Source of the DNA: Methylobacterium nodulans ORS 2060
Lineage (GTDB): Bacteria; Pseudomonadota; Alphaproteobacteria; Rhizobiales; Beijerinckiaceae
Length of the DNA: 64,000 nucleotides
Direction of reading: 5' to 3'
Assembly (NCBI RefSeq): GCF_000022085.1
Contig: NC_011894.1
Span: 3,685,501 to 3,749,500, forward strand
Shown here: piece by piece, positions 15,945 through 23,835 of the stretch
Layout: each line of letters begins with the position of its first letter
Position numbering within the stretch: position 1 is the first letter of the stretch
Made by a program: the position numbers and the translations under genes
Notes under the pieces: model-generated
What the model was told of the DNA's origin: nothing
Seen by the model: only the letters and a program-made list of their open reading frames with translations
Databases searched by the model: none

Positions 15945-17207
15945 ATGCCGCTCCCGATGCCGTGCGCCCTGCCACTGCCCGCCAGCCCGCATCCGCGCAG
16001 GATGGTCGCGGGCGCCGCCCTGCTCGCAGGCGCCATGGCCTTGGTCGCGGCCGGCCCCGCCGTGTTGCCGGAAGCCTGGACCGCGTGGCAGCTGCGGGCA
16101 GCCGCGGAGGACCCCGCGGATCTCGCGGCGATCCGGCTGCGGCGCGTCGCCACGCCCGAGCGTCTCGGCGCCGAATTCGACGCCGCTCTCGCGGCCGGCG
16201 ACGCGGATCTGGCGAGAAGCCTCGTGGCGGTGGCGGAGGCCGAGGGCATGCCGGTCTCGGCCGAGCGGCGCACGGCCCTGGCTGCCGCGGAGGATGAGGC
16301 GCTCCGCCGCGGCGTCGCCGACGCGGCACGGGGCTTCGCCACCGGCCGGGGCGAGGGCCTGCCGGGCCTCGCCGGGGCGCTGGCCGGAGACCTCGTCGGC
16401 TACGGCGACCTGCGCGACCTCTGGACGGAGGGCGGCAAGCTCCTGCGTCAAGAGCCCTACGACGAGGTGCTGCTCGGCCTCTCGGCGGTCGGGCTCGCGC
16501 TCACGGGCGTCACGGTGGCGTCGTTCGGCACCGGCGCCGCTGCGAGCGTGCCTGCCCATGCGGGTGCGACGGCCCTGAAGCTCGCGACCCGCACCGGGCG
16601 CCTCTCGAAGCCGCTCCAGGCGACGCTCGCGCGCACGACGCACGGCCTCGTCGATTCCCGCGCGGTCGGCGGCGCGCTTGCCGCCCTCGGTCGTCTCGAT
16701 CTGACGGCCGCCAAGACGACGGTGCGGGCGGCCCTCCGGCCCGGGGCGTTGCGGACCCTGCGTGGCCTCGGCGAGGAAGCCGCCGCGCTCCAGGCGCGGA
16801 TCGGGACGCGCGGCACGCTCCAGGCGCTCTCGGTGGCCGAGAGCGCCGACGACCTGCGCCGGGCGGGCCGCCTCTCGGAGCGGCTCGGCCCACGCAGCCG
16901 CGCCGCCCTCGCCCTGCTCGGCCGCTCGGCGCTCGTGCTGGGATCGGTCGCGTTGACGCTCCTCCAGGCCCTCTGGCTCGGCGCGGCGTGGCTCTTCGGC
17001 GCCGCCCTGCTGTGCCGGCGGCTCGGAACCGCCATCGGCCGCTGGATCTGGCCTCGCCCCCTACCCGGCCGACGCCGCATGGAAAGCCGAGACAATGACC
17101 GTCAGGGCGCCGCGGATACGCGGCGCCTGCGGCTGCGCATGCAGGACCACCTTGGAGGATGGGAGCGGCGGCAGGCCGAACGCGCTCCCGACCTCGAGCG
17201 CGCCTGA
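15945..17207 (+). CDS. Alphaproteobacterial membrane protein of unknown function
   Basis: 420 residues. A hydrophobic segment at ~20-42 may be a signal anchor (MVAGAALLAGAMALVAAG). There is a second hydrophobic region at ~170-200 (VLLGLSAVGLALTGVTVASFGTG) and a third near 325-358 (ALALLGRSALVLGSVALTLL..WLFGAALL), then a basic cytoplasmic tail. The middle is an Ala/Leu/Arg-rich helical domain. I do not know a function. It lies alone between the small minus-strand gene and a tautomerase remnant. Confidence 0.7.
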   Translation: MPLPMPCALPLPASPHPRRMVAGAALLAGAMALVAAGPAVLPEAWTAWQLRAAAEDPADLAAIRLRRVATPERLGAEFDAALAAGDADLARSLVAVAEAEGMPVSAERRTALAAAEDEALRRGVADAARGFATGRGEGLPGLAGALAGDLVGYGDLRDLWTEGGKLLRQEPYDEVLLGLSAVGLALTGVTVASFGTGAAASVPAHAGATALKLATRTGRLSKPLQATLARTTHGLVDSRAVGGALAALGRLDLTAAKTTVRAALRPGALRTLRGLGEEAAALQARIGTRGTLQALSVAESADDLRRAGRLSERLGPRSRAALALLGRSALVLGSVALTLLQALWLGAAWLFGAALLCRRLGTAIGRWIWPRPLPGRRRMESRDNDRQGAADTRRLRLRMQDHLGGWERRQAERAPDLERA

Positions 17208-17280
17208 GGGCGCGGTGCGGCGCGCCAGAGGGCGAATCTCCCGCCGGTCGTCCTGGGCGCGCACGATCACAGCACCGAAG

Positions 17281-17394
17281 CTCCGGGCCCGCGATCCGGG
17301 ACTGCGCCCGGAAGACGTGCTGATCAGCCTCGTGGAGGTGAAGCCGGAGAACTAGCCCCTCGGTCACGGGGCAATGCAGTACGGGCCGCGCTGA
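17281..17394 (+). pseudogene. 3' remnant of a tautomerase-family gene with an in-frame TAG
   Basis: The frame reads LRARDPGLRPEDVLISLVEV, then KPEN, then TAG (17353-17355), then PLGHGAMQY and a TGA at 17392-17394. This is the C-terminal end of a 4-oxalocrotonate-tautomerase-like protein, where the usual sequence is ..GLRPEDVFINLVEV..ENW..GNG.AQY. The TAG stands exactly where the conserved Trp codon TGG is expected. Upstream the catalytic N-terminal half is absent, so the gene is both truncated and nonsense-mutated. Confidence 0.7.
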
Positions 17395-17414
17395 TCCCCG
17401 CCCCGGACGCGCGA

Positions 17415-17446
17415 AGGTCCGGCCGGGGCGCCCCCCGGCCGGACCT
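17415..17446. terminator. Perfect 14-bp hairpin between converging units
   Basis: AGGTCCGGCCGGGG, a CGCC loop, then its exact reverse complement. It lies between the tautomerase remnant (+) and the end of the stress-type gene (-), 18 bases from the latter's stop. There is no T-run, so it would be a GC-rich bidirectional or factor-assisted terminator. Confidence 0.55.
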
Positions 17447-17463
17447 CCCGATGTGACCGCGGA

Positions 17464-18309
17464 TCAGCGGCGGTCGGTCTCGGCCGGCCGGCGGGCGGGT
17501 GGCAGCTCGTCCTCCATGCCGGTATGGCGCTCGCGCGTGGTGCCGGCGAGCCCGTCGCGTTCCACCGCCGCGTCGATCGCCTGGGCGGCCGGCGGCGCGC
17601 CCGCCGCGTAGGGCATGCCGCCCGTCGGGATGCCCGCGCCGGTGTTGAGGCCGGTGGTGGTCGAGCCGGCCGCGCCGATGGCGGTGCTGCCGATCTCGCC
17701 GCCCGCCACCGGGGCGGGGTTGCTGAAGGATCCGGTCGTGTCGTGGCGGCCGCTCCAGCCCTCGCTCCGCCAGCTCTGGGCACGCTGGTCGAGGTCGACC
17801 GAGCCATGCTCCTTCAGGATATCCGCGACGCGGTCGGCGGTGGCATCGTCGGCGCGCACCGTCACCAGGGTGCCGCCGCGGCGCACGCCCTCGGCATAGG
17901 TGTGGGCCTCGTCCTCGCTCAGGCCCGCGCCGGTGAGCGAACCGATGATGCCGCCCGCCGCCGCGCCGACGCCGGCGCCGGCAAGCGTCGAGACGAGCCA
18001 GCCCGCCGCCACGACGGGGCCGACGCCCGGGATCGCCATCAGGCCGAGGCCGGTGAGCAGGCCCGCGCCGCCGCCGAGCACGGTGCCGATGCTCGCCCCC
18101 GCTGCTGCCCCGTCCGAGGCCTTGTGGGCGGTCTCGCCAGTGTCGGTCGTGACATGGCCGGTCGTGACATGGCGCGAGTAGCGGTCGCCCTCGTTGCTGG
18201 CGACGATGCTGATGTCGGAATGCGGCACGCCGGCCGCCTCCACCTTCCGCACGGCGGTGGCGGCGTCATCGTAGGAATCGAACAGGGCCGAAAGGGTACG
18301 GGTCGCCAT
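17464..18309 (-). CDS. General stress protein with YflT-type domain and glycine-rich middle
   Basis: 281 residues from ATG 18309, chosen because GGAG lies seven bases upstream; ATG 18324 is the alternative. Residues ~1-60 match the YflT/general stress domain (RTLSALFDSYDDAATAVRKVEAAGV...DISIVAS). Residues ~70-140 are a Gly/Ala-rich hydrophobic stretch like those in membrane-associated stress proteins, then a TLVTVRADD..ADRVADILKEHG segment. The C-terminal ~120 residues are disordered. Likely stress-induced and envelope-associated. It follows the secreted protein gene on the same strand after 73 bases. Confidence 0.7.
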   Translation of the reverse strand: MATRTLSALFDSYDDAATAVRKVEAAGVPHSDISIVASNEGDRYSRHVTTGHVTTDTGETAHKASDGAAAGASIGTVLGGGAGLLTGLGLMAIPGVGPVVAAGWLVSTLAGAGVGAAAGGIIGSLTGAGLSEDEAHTYAEGVRRGGTLVTVRADDATADRVADILKEHGSVDLDQRAQSWRSEGWSGRHDTTGSFSNPAPVAGGEIGSTAIGAAGSTTTGLNTGAGIPTGGMPYAAGAPPAAQAIDAAVERDGLAGTTRERHTGMEDELPPARRPAETDRR

Positions 18310-18382
18310 GGGGCGCTCCATCATGTGAGGAATCGAGAGAATCGGACAGCGTCAGCCATTGCAGCCTGCGTCGCTGCCAGCG

Positions 18383-18772
18383 TCACTGCGTGACGGCGAC
18401 ATTGCCCTTGAAGTCGAGGCCGACCTGGACGGGCTTGCCCGCCTGCATCGCGCTGCCGCGCCAGATGCCCTGGTCGTCCTTCTTGAGATCCTTGACCTCC
18501 GTAAAGCCGGACTTCTCCAGGCGGCTGCGGGCCTGCCCCTCAGTGAAGCTGTTGGCGCCGGGCTCGAGCTTGGCGTTGGTCAGCGTGCCGGTGGTGCTGG
18601 GATCGTTCTTGTCGACCGTGTCGGTGTTCGGCCGGGTGACGGCCTCCTGCCCCTGCGACTGGGTGCTGGGCTTGGCATCCCGCGCCGGCTCGCCGGTGAC
18701 GGTGGTCTGGGCCTGCGCGATCCCGGCCCCGAGCAGGCTCAGGGTCGCCACAGTGATCAGGGTGGTGCGCAT
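18383..18772 (-). CDS. Secreted PepSY/YpeB-like small protein
   Basis: 129 residues from ATG 18772, with AGGAGAT just upstream. A clear signal peptide is at ~1-21 (MRTTLITVATLSLLGAGIAQAQ, cleavage after AQA). The mature part is disordered at first, then has an ~60-residue domain (NSFTEGQARSRLEKSGFTEV, LKKDDQGIWRGSAMQAGKPV, VGLDFKGNV) resembling PepSY-like periplasmic domains that may bind proteins or inhibit peptidases. Probably periplasmic and stress-linked, given the promoter upstream and the stress gene downstream. Confidence 0.75.
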   Translation of the reverse strand: MRTTLITVATLSLLGAGIAQAQTTVTGEPARDAKPSTQSQGQEAVTRPNTDTVDKNDPSTTGTLTNAKLEPGANSFTEGQARSRLEKSGFTEVKDLKKDDQGIWRGSAMQAGKPVQVGLDFKGNVAVTQ

Positions 18773-18808
18773 GATCTCCTCGATGTTTGCCTGTTTGCGT
18801 ACCGTCTC

Positions 18809-18833
18809 AATCGTTACGCCGCCGCTTGGTTCC
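18809..18833 (-). promoter_or_regulatory. Possible EcfG (general stress) promoter
   Basis: On the minus strand GGAAC (18829-18833) is followed after 15 bases by CGATT (18809-18813). The alphaproteobacterial EcfG consensus is GGAAC with a CGTT-type -10 at similar spacing. It lies 37 bases upstream of the secreted PepSY-like gene, whose downstream partner is a stress-type protein. One -10 mismatch, so tentative. Confidence 0.4.
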
Positions 18834-19052
18834 GTTTTTTGCCGTCTCCCGCAGCGCAAGCACGTCGTTCAACGACTCTATTCCAAACTTGACCGTCCTG
18901 GTTCCGGGTTTGTGCTTGTTTTTTGTTGCGACACGGCACCCTCTTGAATTCTGAATGTTGCGGAGCAGCGAAGAGCAGGGCCGCATGATCGCGAGATGAT
19001 CGATGCGGAATGCTGCGGCGCGCGGGCGGAGGAAAGCCGCCGGCAGGCACCC

Positions 19053-19067
19053 TTAACGGATCCTTCA
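19053..19067 (+). promoter_or_regulatory. Near-consensus CtrA box upstream of flhA
   Basis: TTAA-CGGATCC-TTCA has the CtrA spacing TTAA-N7-TTAA with one mismatch. It lies 50 bases upstream of the chosen flhA start. CtrA controls flagellar genes in this class and is itself encoded at 30.0 kb. Confidence 0.5.
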
Positions 19068-19116
19068 CCATGCACCCGGCAGATCTTGCCGAGTGTCAGT
19101 CGGGATGCGGGGGCCG

Positions 19117-21231
19117 ATGAGCGAGGCGAAGGCGACGGGGCTCGAGGCGATGCGCGCCTTCGCTGTGCCGACGCGAGCGGATCTCGTCGGCCTGACCAAG
19201 CGCAGCGACCTCGTGCTCGCCGTCGCGGTGATGGGCATCCTCGTGGTGCTGATCTTCCCGCTGCCGGCGCTCCTGCTCGATCTCCTGCTCGCGGTCTCGA
19301 TCATCCTGTCCGTGCTGATCCTGATGACGGGCCTGTTCATCGAGAACCCGCTCGAATTCACGGTCTTCCCGACCGTGCTGCTCATCGCCACGATGCTGCG
19401 GCTGGCGCTGAACCTCGCCTCGACGCGCCTGATCCTCGGCCACGGCCACGAGGGCACGGCGGCAGCGGGCCAGGTCATCGAGGCCTTCGGCCATTTCGTG
19501 ATGGGCGGCAACTTCCTGATCGGGATCATCGTGTTCGCGATCCTGATCATCGTGAACTTCGTGGTGATCACGAAGGGCTCGGGGCGGATCGCCGAGGTCG
19601 CGGCGCGCTTCAGCCTCGACGCGATGCCCGGCAAGCAGATGGCCATCGACGCGGATCTTTCGGCCGGGCTCATCGACGAGAAGACCGCGCGGGCGCGCCG
19701 TCAGGCGCTGGAGGAGGAGAGCGCCTTCTTCGGGGCGATGGACGGCGCCTCGAAATTCGTGCGCGGCGACGCTGTGGCGGCGCTCCTCATCACGGCCATC
19801 AACGTGGTGGGCGGCATCATCATCGGCACGATGCAGCAGGGGATGGGCTTCTCCGCCGCCGCGAAGACCTACACGCTCCTCACGGTCGGCGACGGCTTGG
19901 TGAGCCAGGTGCCGGCCCTCATCGTCTCGACGGCAGCGGGCCTGCTCGTCTCGAAGGCGGGCGTGCGCGGGGCCGCCGACCGGGCGCTCGGGCGCCAGAT
20001 CGCCAACTACCCGAAGGCGCTCGGCATGTCGGCGGCGGTGATGCTGCTGATTGCGCTCCTGCCCGGCATCCCGATGCTGCCCTTCCTGGTCCTCGCGGGC
20101 GGCGCGGCCTTCCTCGCGCGGCGCATCGCAAGGCTGCCGAAGGCGGCCGATCCGGAGGCGGCCGCAGCGCCGGGCGCGGCCGCGGCTCCTGAGGAGGAGA
20201 CCGTCTCGGACCTGCTGCGGCTCGACGACCTCAAGCTGGAGATGGGCTACGCGCTTATCGCCCTCGTCAACGGCCCGGGCGGCCAGGACCGGCTGACCGA
20301 GCAGATCAAGGCCCTGCGGCGGCAGCTCGCGGCGGAGCTCGGCTTCGTGATGCCCTCGGTGCGCATCCTCGACAACGTCCAGCTCGACGCCAACACCTAC
20401 ATCATCCGCGTCAAGGAGATCGAAGCGGGCACCGGCCAGATCTTCCCCGGTCAGTACATGGCCATGGACCCGATGGGCGGGCAGGTGCAGCTCCCCGGCC
20501 AGCACCTGCTGGAGCCGACCTTCGGGCTGCCCGCGACCTGGATCGACGCCTCCCTGCGGGATCAGGCGCAGCTGCGCGGCTACACGGTGGTGGATGCGGC
20601 GACCGTCGTCTCGACCCATCTCACCGAGGTGATCAAGGCGCATGTCGCCGAGCTCCTCAACCACGTCGAGGTGCAGAAGCTCCTCAAGGAGCTGCCCAAG
20701 GAGCACGGCGAGCTCCTCCGGGAGATCGTGCCGAGCCAGATCGCCACGACGGGCATCCAGCGGGTGCTGCAATACCTTCTCGCCGAGCGCGTCTCGATCC
20801 GCGACCTCGGGACGATCGTCGAGGGCATCGCGGAGGTGGCCGGCCACGTGAAGAACCCGCGCGACATCGTGGAGCATGTCCGCGCCCGGCTCGGCCGCCA
20901 GATCTGCGCCCAGTACCAGGGCCCGGGCGGGGTGCTGCCGATCATCACCCTCTCGCCCGCCTGGGAGAGCGCCTTCCTCGAATCGATCATCGGCCAGGGG
21001 GACGAGCGCCACCTCGCCATGCAGCCCTCCCGGCTCTCGGACTTCGTCACCACGGTCCGCGACCGCTTTGAGGAGGCCGCCCGCATGGGCGAGATGCCGG
21101 TTCTCGTCACCTCGGTCCAGGCCCGGCCCTTCGTGCGCTCGATCATCGAGCGCTTCCGGCGCGAGACGCCGGTGATGAGCCAGGCCGAGATCCATCCGCG
21201 GGCGCGGCTGAAGACCGTGGGATCGGTCTGA
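19117..21231 (+). CDS. flhA: Flagellar export gate protein FlhA
   Basis: 704 residues from ATG 19117; in-frame starts at 19093 and 19105 exist. The N-terminal ~320 residues have about eight membrane segments (AVMGILVVLIFPLPALLLDLLL and following), with the FHIPEP-family signature TVLLIATMLRLALNLASTRLIL and the cytoplasmic loop DAMPGKQMAIDADLSAGLID. The C-terminal ~350 residues are the cytoplasmic ring domain that docks chaperone-substrate complexes. It is part of the flagellar type III export gate in the inner membrane. A CtrA-like box lies upstream; fliI and fliJ are 6 kb away. Confidence 0.96.
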   Translation: MSEAKATGLEAMRAFAVPTRADLVGLTKRSDLVLAVAVMGILVVLIFPLPALLLDLLLAVSIILSVLILMTGLFIENPLEFTVFPTVLLIATMLRLALNLASTRLILGHGHEGTAAAGQVIEAFGHFVMGGNFLIGIIVFAILIIVNFVVITKGSGRIAEVAARFSLDAMPGKQMAIDADLSAGLIDEKTARARRQALEEESAFFGAMDGASKFVRGDAVAALLITAINVVGGIIIGTMQQGMGFSAAAKTYTLLTVGDGLVSQVPALIVSTAAGLLVSKAGVRGAADRALGRQIANYPKALGMSAAVMLLIALLPGIPMLPFLVLAGGAAFLARRIARLPKAADPEAAAAPGAAAAPEEETVSDLLRLDDLKLEMGYALIALVNGPGGQDRLTEQIKALRRQLAAELGFVMPSVRILDNVQLDANTYIIRVKEIEAGTGQIFPGQYMAMDPMGGQVQLPGQHLLEPTFGLPATWIDASLRDQAQLRGYTVVDAATVVSTHLTEVIKAHVAELLNHVEVQKLLKELPKEHGELLREIVPSQIATTGIQRVLQYLLAERVSIRDLGTIVEGIAEVAGHVKNPRDIVEHVRARLGRQICAQYQGPGGVLPIITLSPAWESAFLESIIGQGDERHLAMQPSRLSDFVTTVRDRFEEAARMGEMPVLVTSVQARPFVRSIIERFRRETPVMSQAEIHPRARLKTVGSV

Positions 21232-21312
21232 CCGGGTGGGCTCCGCGGGATTCCCGCCGCACGCCCCGCGGCAGCGCTCGTCTGACGCTGCGTGACGCTC
21301 TATCTCGGCGGC

Positions 21313-22290
21313 ATGGGACACGACCACGCGCACCACAACCACAATGGTCACGATCACCCCGGCCATCGGCATGGCCACCCGCATGTCCATGCGGGCCACG
21401 CGCATGTCCACGCGCCCGCGCGGTTCGGCACGGCCTTCGCGATCGGCATCGCGCTGAATACTGGCTTCGTGCTGGTGGAGGCGGTGTTCGGCATCGTCAG
21501 CGACTCGGTAGCGCTGCTCGCCGATGCCGGGCACAACCTCTCGGACGTGCTCGGCCTCGTCGTCGCCTGGGCGGCGGCGGTGCTGGGCCGGAGGGCCCCT
21601 TCGGCGCGGTTCACCTACGGGCTTCGCAGCTCCTCGATCCTCGCCGCCCTGTTCAACGCCGTGTTCCTGCTCGTGGCGGTGGGCGCCATTGCCTGGGAGG
21701 CGCTGCAGCGCTTCGCGAACCCGCCGCCGGTCGCGGGCCCGACCGTGATCACCGTCGCGCTGGTGGGCATCGCCATCAACGGCATCACCGCGTGGCTGTT
21801 CGCCTCCGGCCGCAGGGACGATCTCAACATCCGGGGCGCCTACCTGCACATGGTGGCGGATGCCGCCGTCTCGGCGGGCGTGGTGCTGGCGGGCATCGTG
21901 ATCGTGCTCACGGGCTGGAGCTGGGTCGACCCGCTGGTGAGCCTCGTGATCGTGGCGGTGATCGTCGCCGGCACTTGGGGGCTGCTGCGCGACAGCGTGA
22001 CCATGTCGCTCGCCGCCGTGCCGCCGGGCATCGACCCCGCCGCCGTGCGGCTCTGCCTCGCCGAGCGGCCGGGCGTCGCCGAGGTCCACGACCTGCATGT
22101 CTGGTCGATGAGCACCACCGAGACCGCGCTCACCGCCCACCTGGTGATGCCGGGCGGCCACCCCGGCAACTCGTTCCTCGGCGAGTGCGCGCAGGTGCTG
22201 CGCGAGCGCTTCGGCATCGCGCATGTCACCCTGCAGGTGGAGCTTGCAGGCGGACCGGCCTGCGCGCTCGCCCCCGACCACGTGGTCTGA
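21313..22290 (+). CDS. Cation diffusion facilitator (zinc/cobalt exporter)
   Basis: 325 residues from ATG 21313; a GTG at 21292 could add seven residues. A His-rich N-terminal tail (residues 1-32, GHDHAHHNHNGHDHPGHRHGH and more) is followed by six membrane segments. Metal-site residues show in LLADAGHNLSDV (segment 2) and HMVADAAVS (segment 5, HxxxD). The C-terminal cytoplasmic domain VAEVHDLHVWSMSTTETALTAHLV is typical. It exports divalent metals, probably Zn2+, against protons (CzcD/ZitB group). It is on + after flhA but with its own gap. Confidence 0.92.
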   Translation: MGHDHAHHNHNGHDHPGHRHGHPHVHAGHAHVHAPARFGTAFAIGIALNTGFVLVEAVFGIVSDSVALLADAGHNLSDVLGLVVAWAAAVLGRRAPSARFTYGLRSSSILAALFNAVFLLVAVGAIAWEALQRFANPPPVAGPTVITVALVGIAINGITAWLFASGRRDDLNIRGAYLHMVADAAVSAGVVLAGIVIVLTGWSWVDPLVSLVIVAVIVAGTWGLLRDSVTMSLAAVPPGIDPAAVRLCLAERPGVAEVHDLHVWSMSTTETALTAHLVMPGGHPGNSFLGECAQVLRERFGIAHVTLQVELAGGPACALAPDHVV

Positions 22291-22312
22291 TTCGTCCGGA
22301 GATGATCAAGGA

Positions 22313-22500
22313 TCGTCTCGCCCGGCCTCCCCTCGCCCCCTTTCCCGGGTGCATGGAGCGCCAGCGGAATGCGACCCGGGATCCGCAGAAGAAGCCGCGC
22401 AGCGACCGCTTGTCAGCCACGCTGGAGACAACCGGAGCCGCTGCGCGGCAACTCACCCTGCTGGTTCCCGGATCTCCTAGCGCTGCAGTCGTCCGGGAAA
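22313..22500. repeat. Dispersed ~190-bp non-coding repeat, copy 1
   Basis: The stretch around GCCAGCGGAATGCGACCCGG, GCAGCGACCGCT, CAGCCACGCTGGAGACAACC and GCGCGGCAACTCACC recurs almost identically at 45225-45432. It begins 22 bases after the CDF stop. Its right end, at GTCCGGGAAAG, abuts the IS110 element. No reading frame is shared. It contains several inverted segments (CAGCCACGCTG) and is likely a transcribed or palindromic intergenic element. Confidence 0.8.
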
Positions 22501-22516
22501 GCATCTGTGTTTGGCG

Positions 22517-23497
22517 TCAAGCCTGTTGGGGCTGATTTGGCGTCCAGAGGCGGTCCTGAGCGATGAGGCTGTTGGCCAGCACGGCGAGCTTGCGGGCCAC
22601 GGCGATGATGGCGCACTTTGGCTTCTTGCCGTTGGCGATCAGGCGTTCGTGGAAGGCTTTCAGGCCGGCGTTGTGGCGGGCGGCCGAGAGCGCCGCGAGG
22701 TAGAGGACGCGGCGCACGGGCGGGCGGCCGCCCCAGATGACCCGCACGCCCTGGCGCGCGCCGGAATCGTCGGCGACCGGCGCCAGGCCCGCCAGCAGGC
22801 CGATCTGCCGGCTGCTGCAGGTGCCCAGCTCGGCCAGGCTGGCCACCAGGGTGGCCGCGATCGTGTCCCCGATCGAGGGGATCGAGACCAGGATGGCATG
22901 CCGCCGGGCCAGTCCGGGATCGGCCGCGATGAGCCGGCGGATCTCGCCGGCAAGGGCCTCGATGTCCGCGGCGATCCTGGCCAGACGGTCCTGGAGCTGG
23001 CGGATCAGGAACGGGCTTGCGGCCGCGGCCAGCTGGTTCTTGAGGGCGGTTTGTTCGGCCACGGCGCTGTCGCGGGCCGCGACCAGTTCCTGGAGCGCTT
23101 CGAGCGCGTCCGAGGCCGGCGGGCGCTGCGGGGGGGCCATCACCGCGGCAAACTGCGCCAGCACGCGGGCATCGAGCCGATCGGTCTTGGCCCAGATGCC
23201 TTGCGCCTTGGCGAACATGCGCACCCGAAACGGATCGACGACGGCGACCGGCAGGCCCGAGGCATGCAGGCTGCGGCGGGTCTGGCGGTGCCACTTGCCG
23301 GTGGCCTCGACCACGACCAGCCCCAGAGCAAAGCGCCCAAGCCAGCGCTTGAGCTGCCGGATGCCGACCTCGGTATTGGCGAACCGCTGGGCTTGGCCGG
23401 AGGGGAGGACGTGGACGTCGAGCCAGCTCTTGCTGACGTCGATCCCCACGCTAGACTTGCCCGCGGTCTCTTGTTTGGACACTTCCTTGCCTTGCAT
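22517..23497 (-). CDS. IS110-family transposase
   Basis: 326 residues from ATG 23497. The N-terminal DEDD RuvC-like domain has VGIDVSKSWLDVHV (first Asp), VVVEATGKWH (Glu) and KTDRLDARVLAQF (Asp pair). The C-terminal Tnp20 domain has ILVSIPSIGDTIAATL and RQIGLLAGLAPVADDSGARQG with the candidate catalytic Ser, then RRVLYLAALSA. The enzyme recombines element and target DNA guided by a bridge RNA encoded in the element's flank. Full length with no frameshift, so it may be active. Confidence 0.95.
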   Translation of the reverse strand: MQGKEVSKQETAGKSSVGIDVSKSWLDVHVLPSGQAQRFANTEVGIRQLKRWLGRFALGLVVVEATGKWHRQTRRSLHASGLPVAVVDPFRVRMFAKAQGIWAKTDRLDARVLAQFAAVMAPPQRPPASDALEALQELVAARDSAVAEQTALKNQLAAAASPFLIRQLQDRLARIAADIEALAGEIRRLIAADPGLARRHAILVSIPSIGDTIAATLVASLAELGTCSSRQIGLLAGLAPVADDSGARQGVRVIWGGRPPVRRVLYLAALSAARHNAGLKAFHERLIANGKKPKCAIIAVARKLAVLANSLIAQDRLWTPNQPQQA

Positions 23498-23601
23498 ACG
23501 GGACTTGCTCCCCAGCATCTGTTCAGGACAAGAGCCAGAGGGCGGCCGGATCCTGCTTTCCCACGGTGCCAATCCTAGAGGGAGATCGATCCCGGCCGCC
23601 C

Positions 23602-23633
23602 GCGTCGCGGCCGGTGGCCACCGGCCGCGACGC
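23602..23633. repeat. 32-bp perfect palindrome in the IS110 flank
   Basis: Reading GCGTCGCGGCCGGTGG then its exact reverse complement. It lies ~105 bases upstream of the transposase start. It would form a very stable hairpin in RNA or cruciform in DNA. It could be a stem of the bridge RNA or a block to read-through into the element. Confidence 0.7.
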
Positions 23634-23793
23634 ACCTCACAGCTTGGTGCGCTGGTCGGCCCGTCAAACATGCAAGAGGGAGCGCGAAGGGGCGGAGAAT
23701 CCGGGATGGGGCGGAGAACCATCCGCCTGAGCAAAAATGACGGGATCTCGGTTCGTGTCGGAGGATGCGGAACGGTCGAGACCCAGGCGCCGC

Positions 23794-23821
23794 ATCCCCA
23801 CCCCCATATCCCCACCCCCAT
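23794..23821. repeat. 14-bp tandem duplication
   Basis: ATCCCCACCCCCAT occurs twice head to tail just before the stop of the methyltransferase gene on the other strand. It may mark slippage or the edge of the IS-affected region. Confidence 0.6.
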
Positions 23822-23835
23822 GAAGGGGTGCCGCG

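Larger units (their letters stand above)
22501..23700 (-). mobile_element. IS110-family insertion sequence (borders approximate)
   Basis: The element holds one transposase on the minus strand. Its downstream side is very short (about 16 bases to the repeat copy at 22500). The upstream side from 23498 is a non-coding stretch with a 32-bp perfect palindrome, as expected for the left end of IS110-group elements, which carries the guide (bridge) RNA. AGCATCTGT occurs both at 22500-22508 and at 23514-23522. The right border cannot be fixed by eye. Confidence 0.7.

Noticed and set aside
19096..22281. A 1061-codon open frame on the minus strand opposite flhA and the CDF gene
   Set aside because: Composition is that of an antisense shadow of GC-rich genes (His/Arg/Asp-rich, no domains), and the + strand carries two clear conserved proteins.
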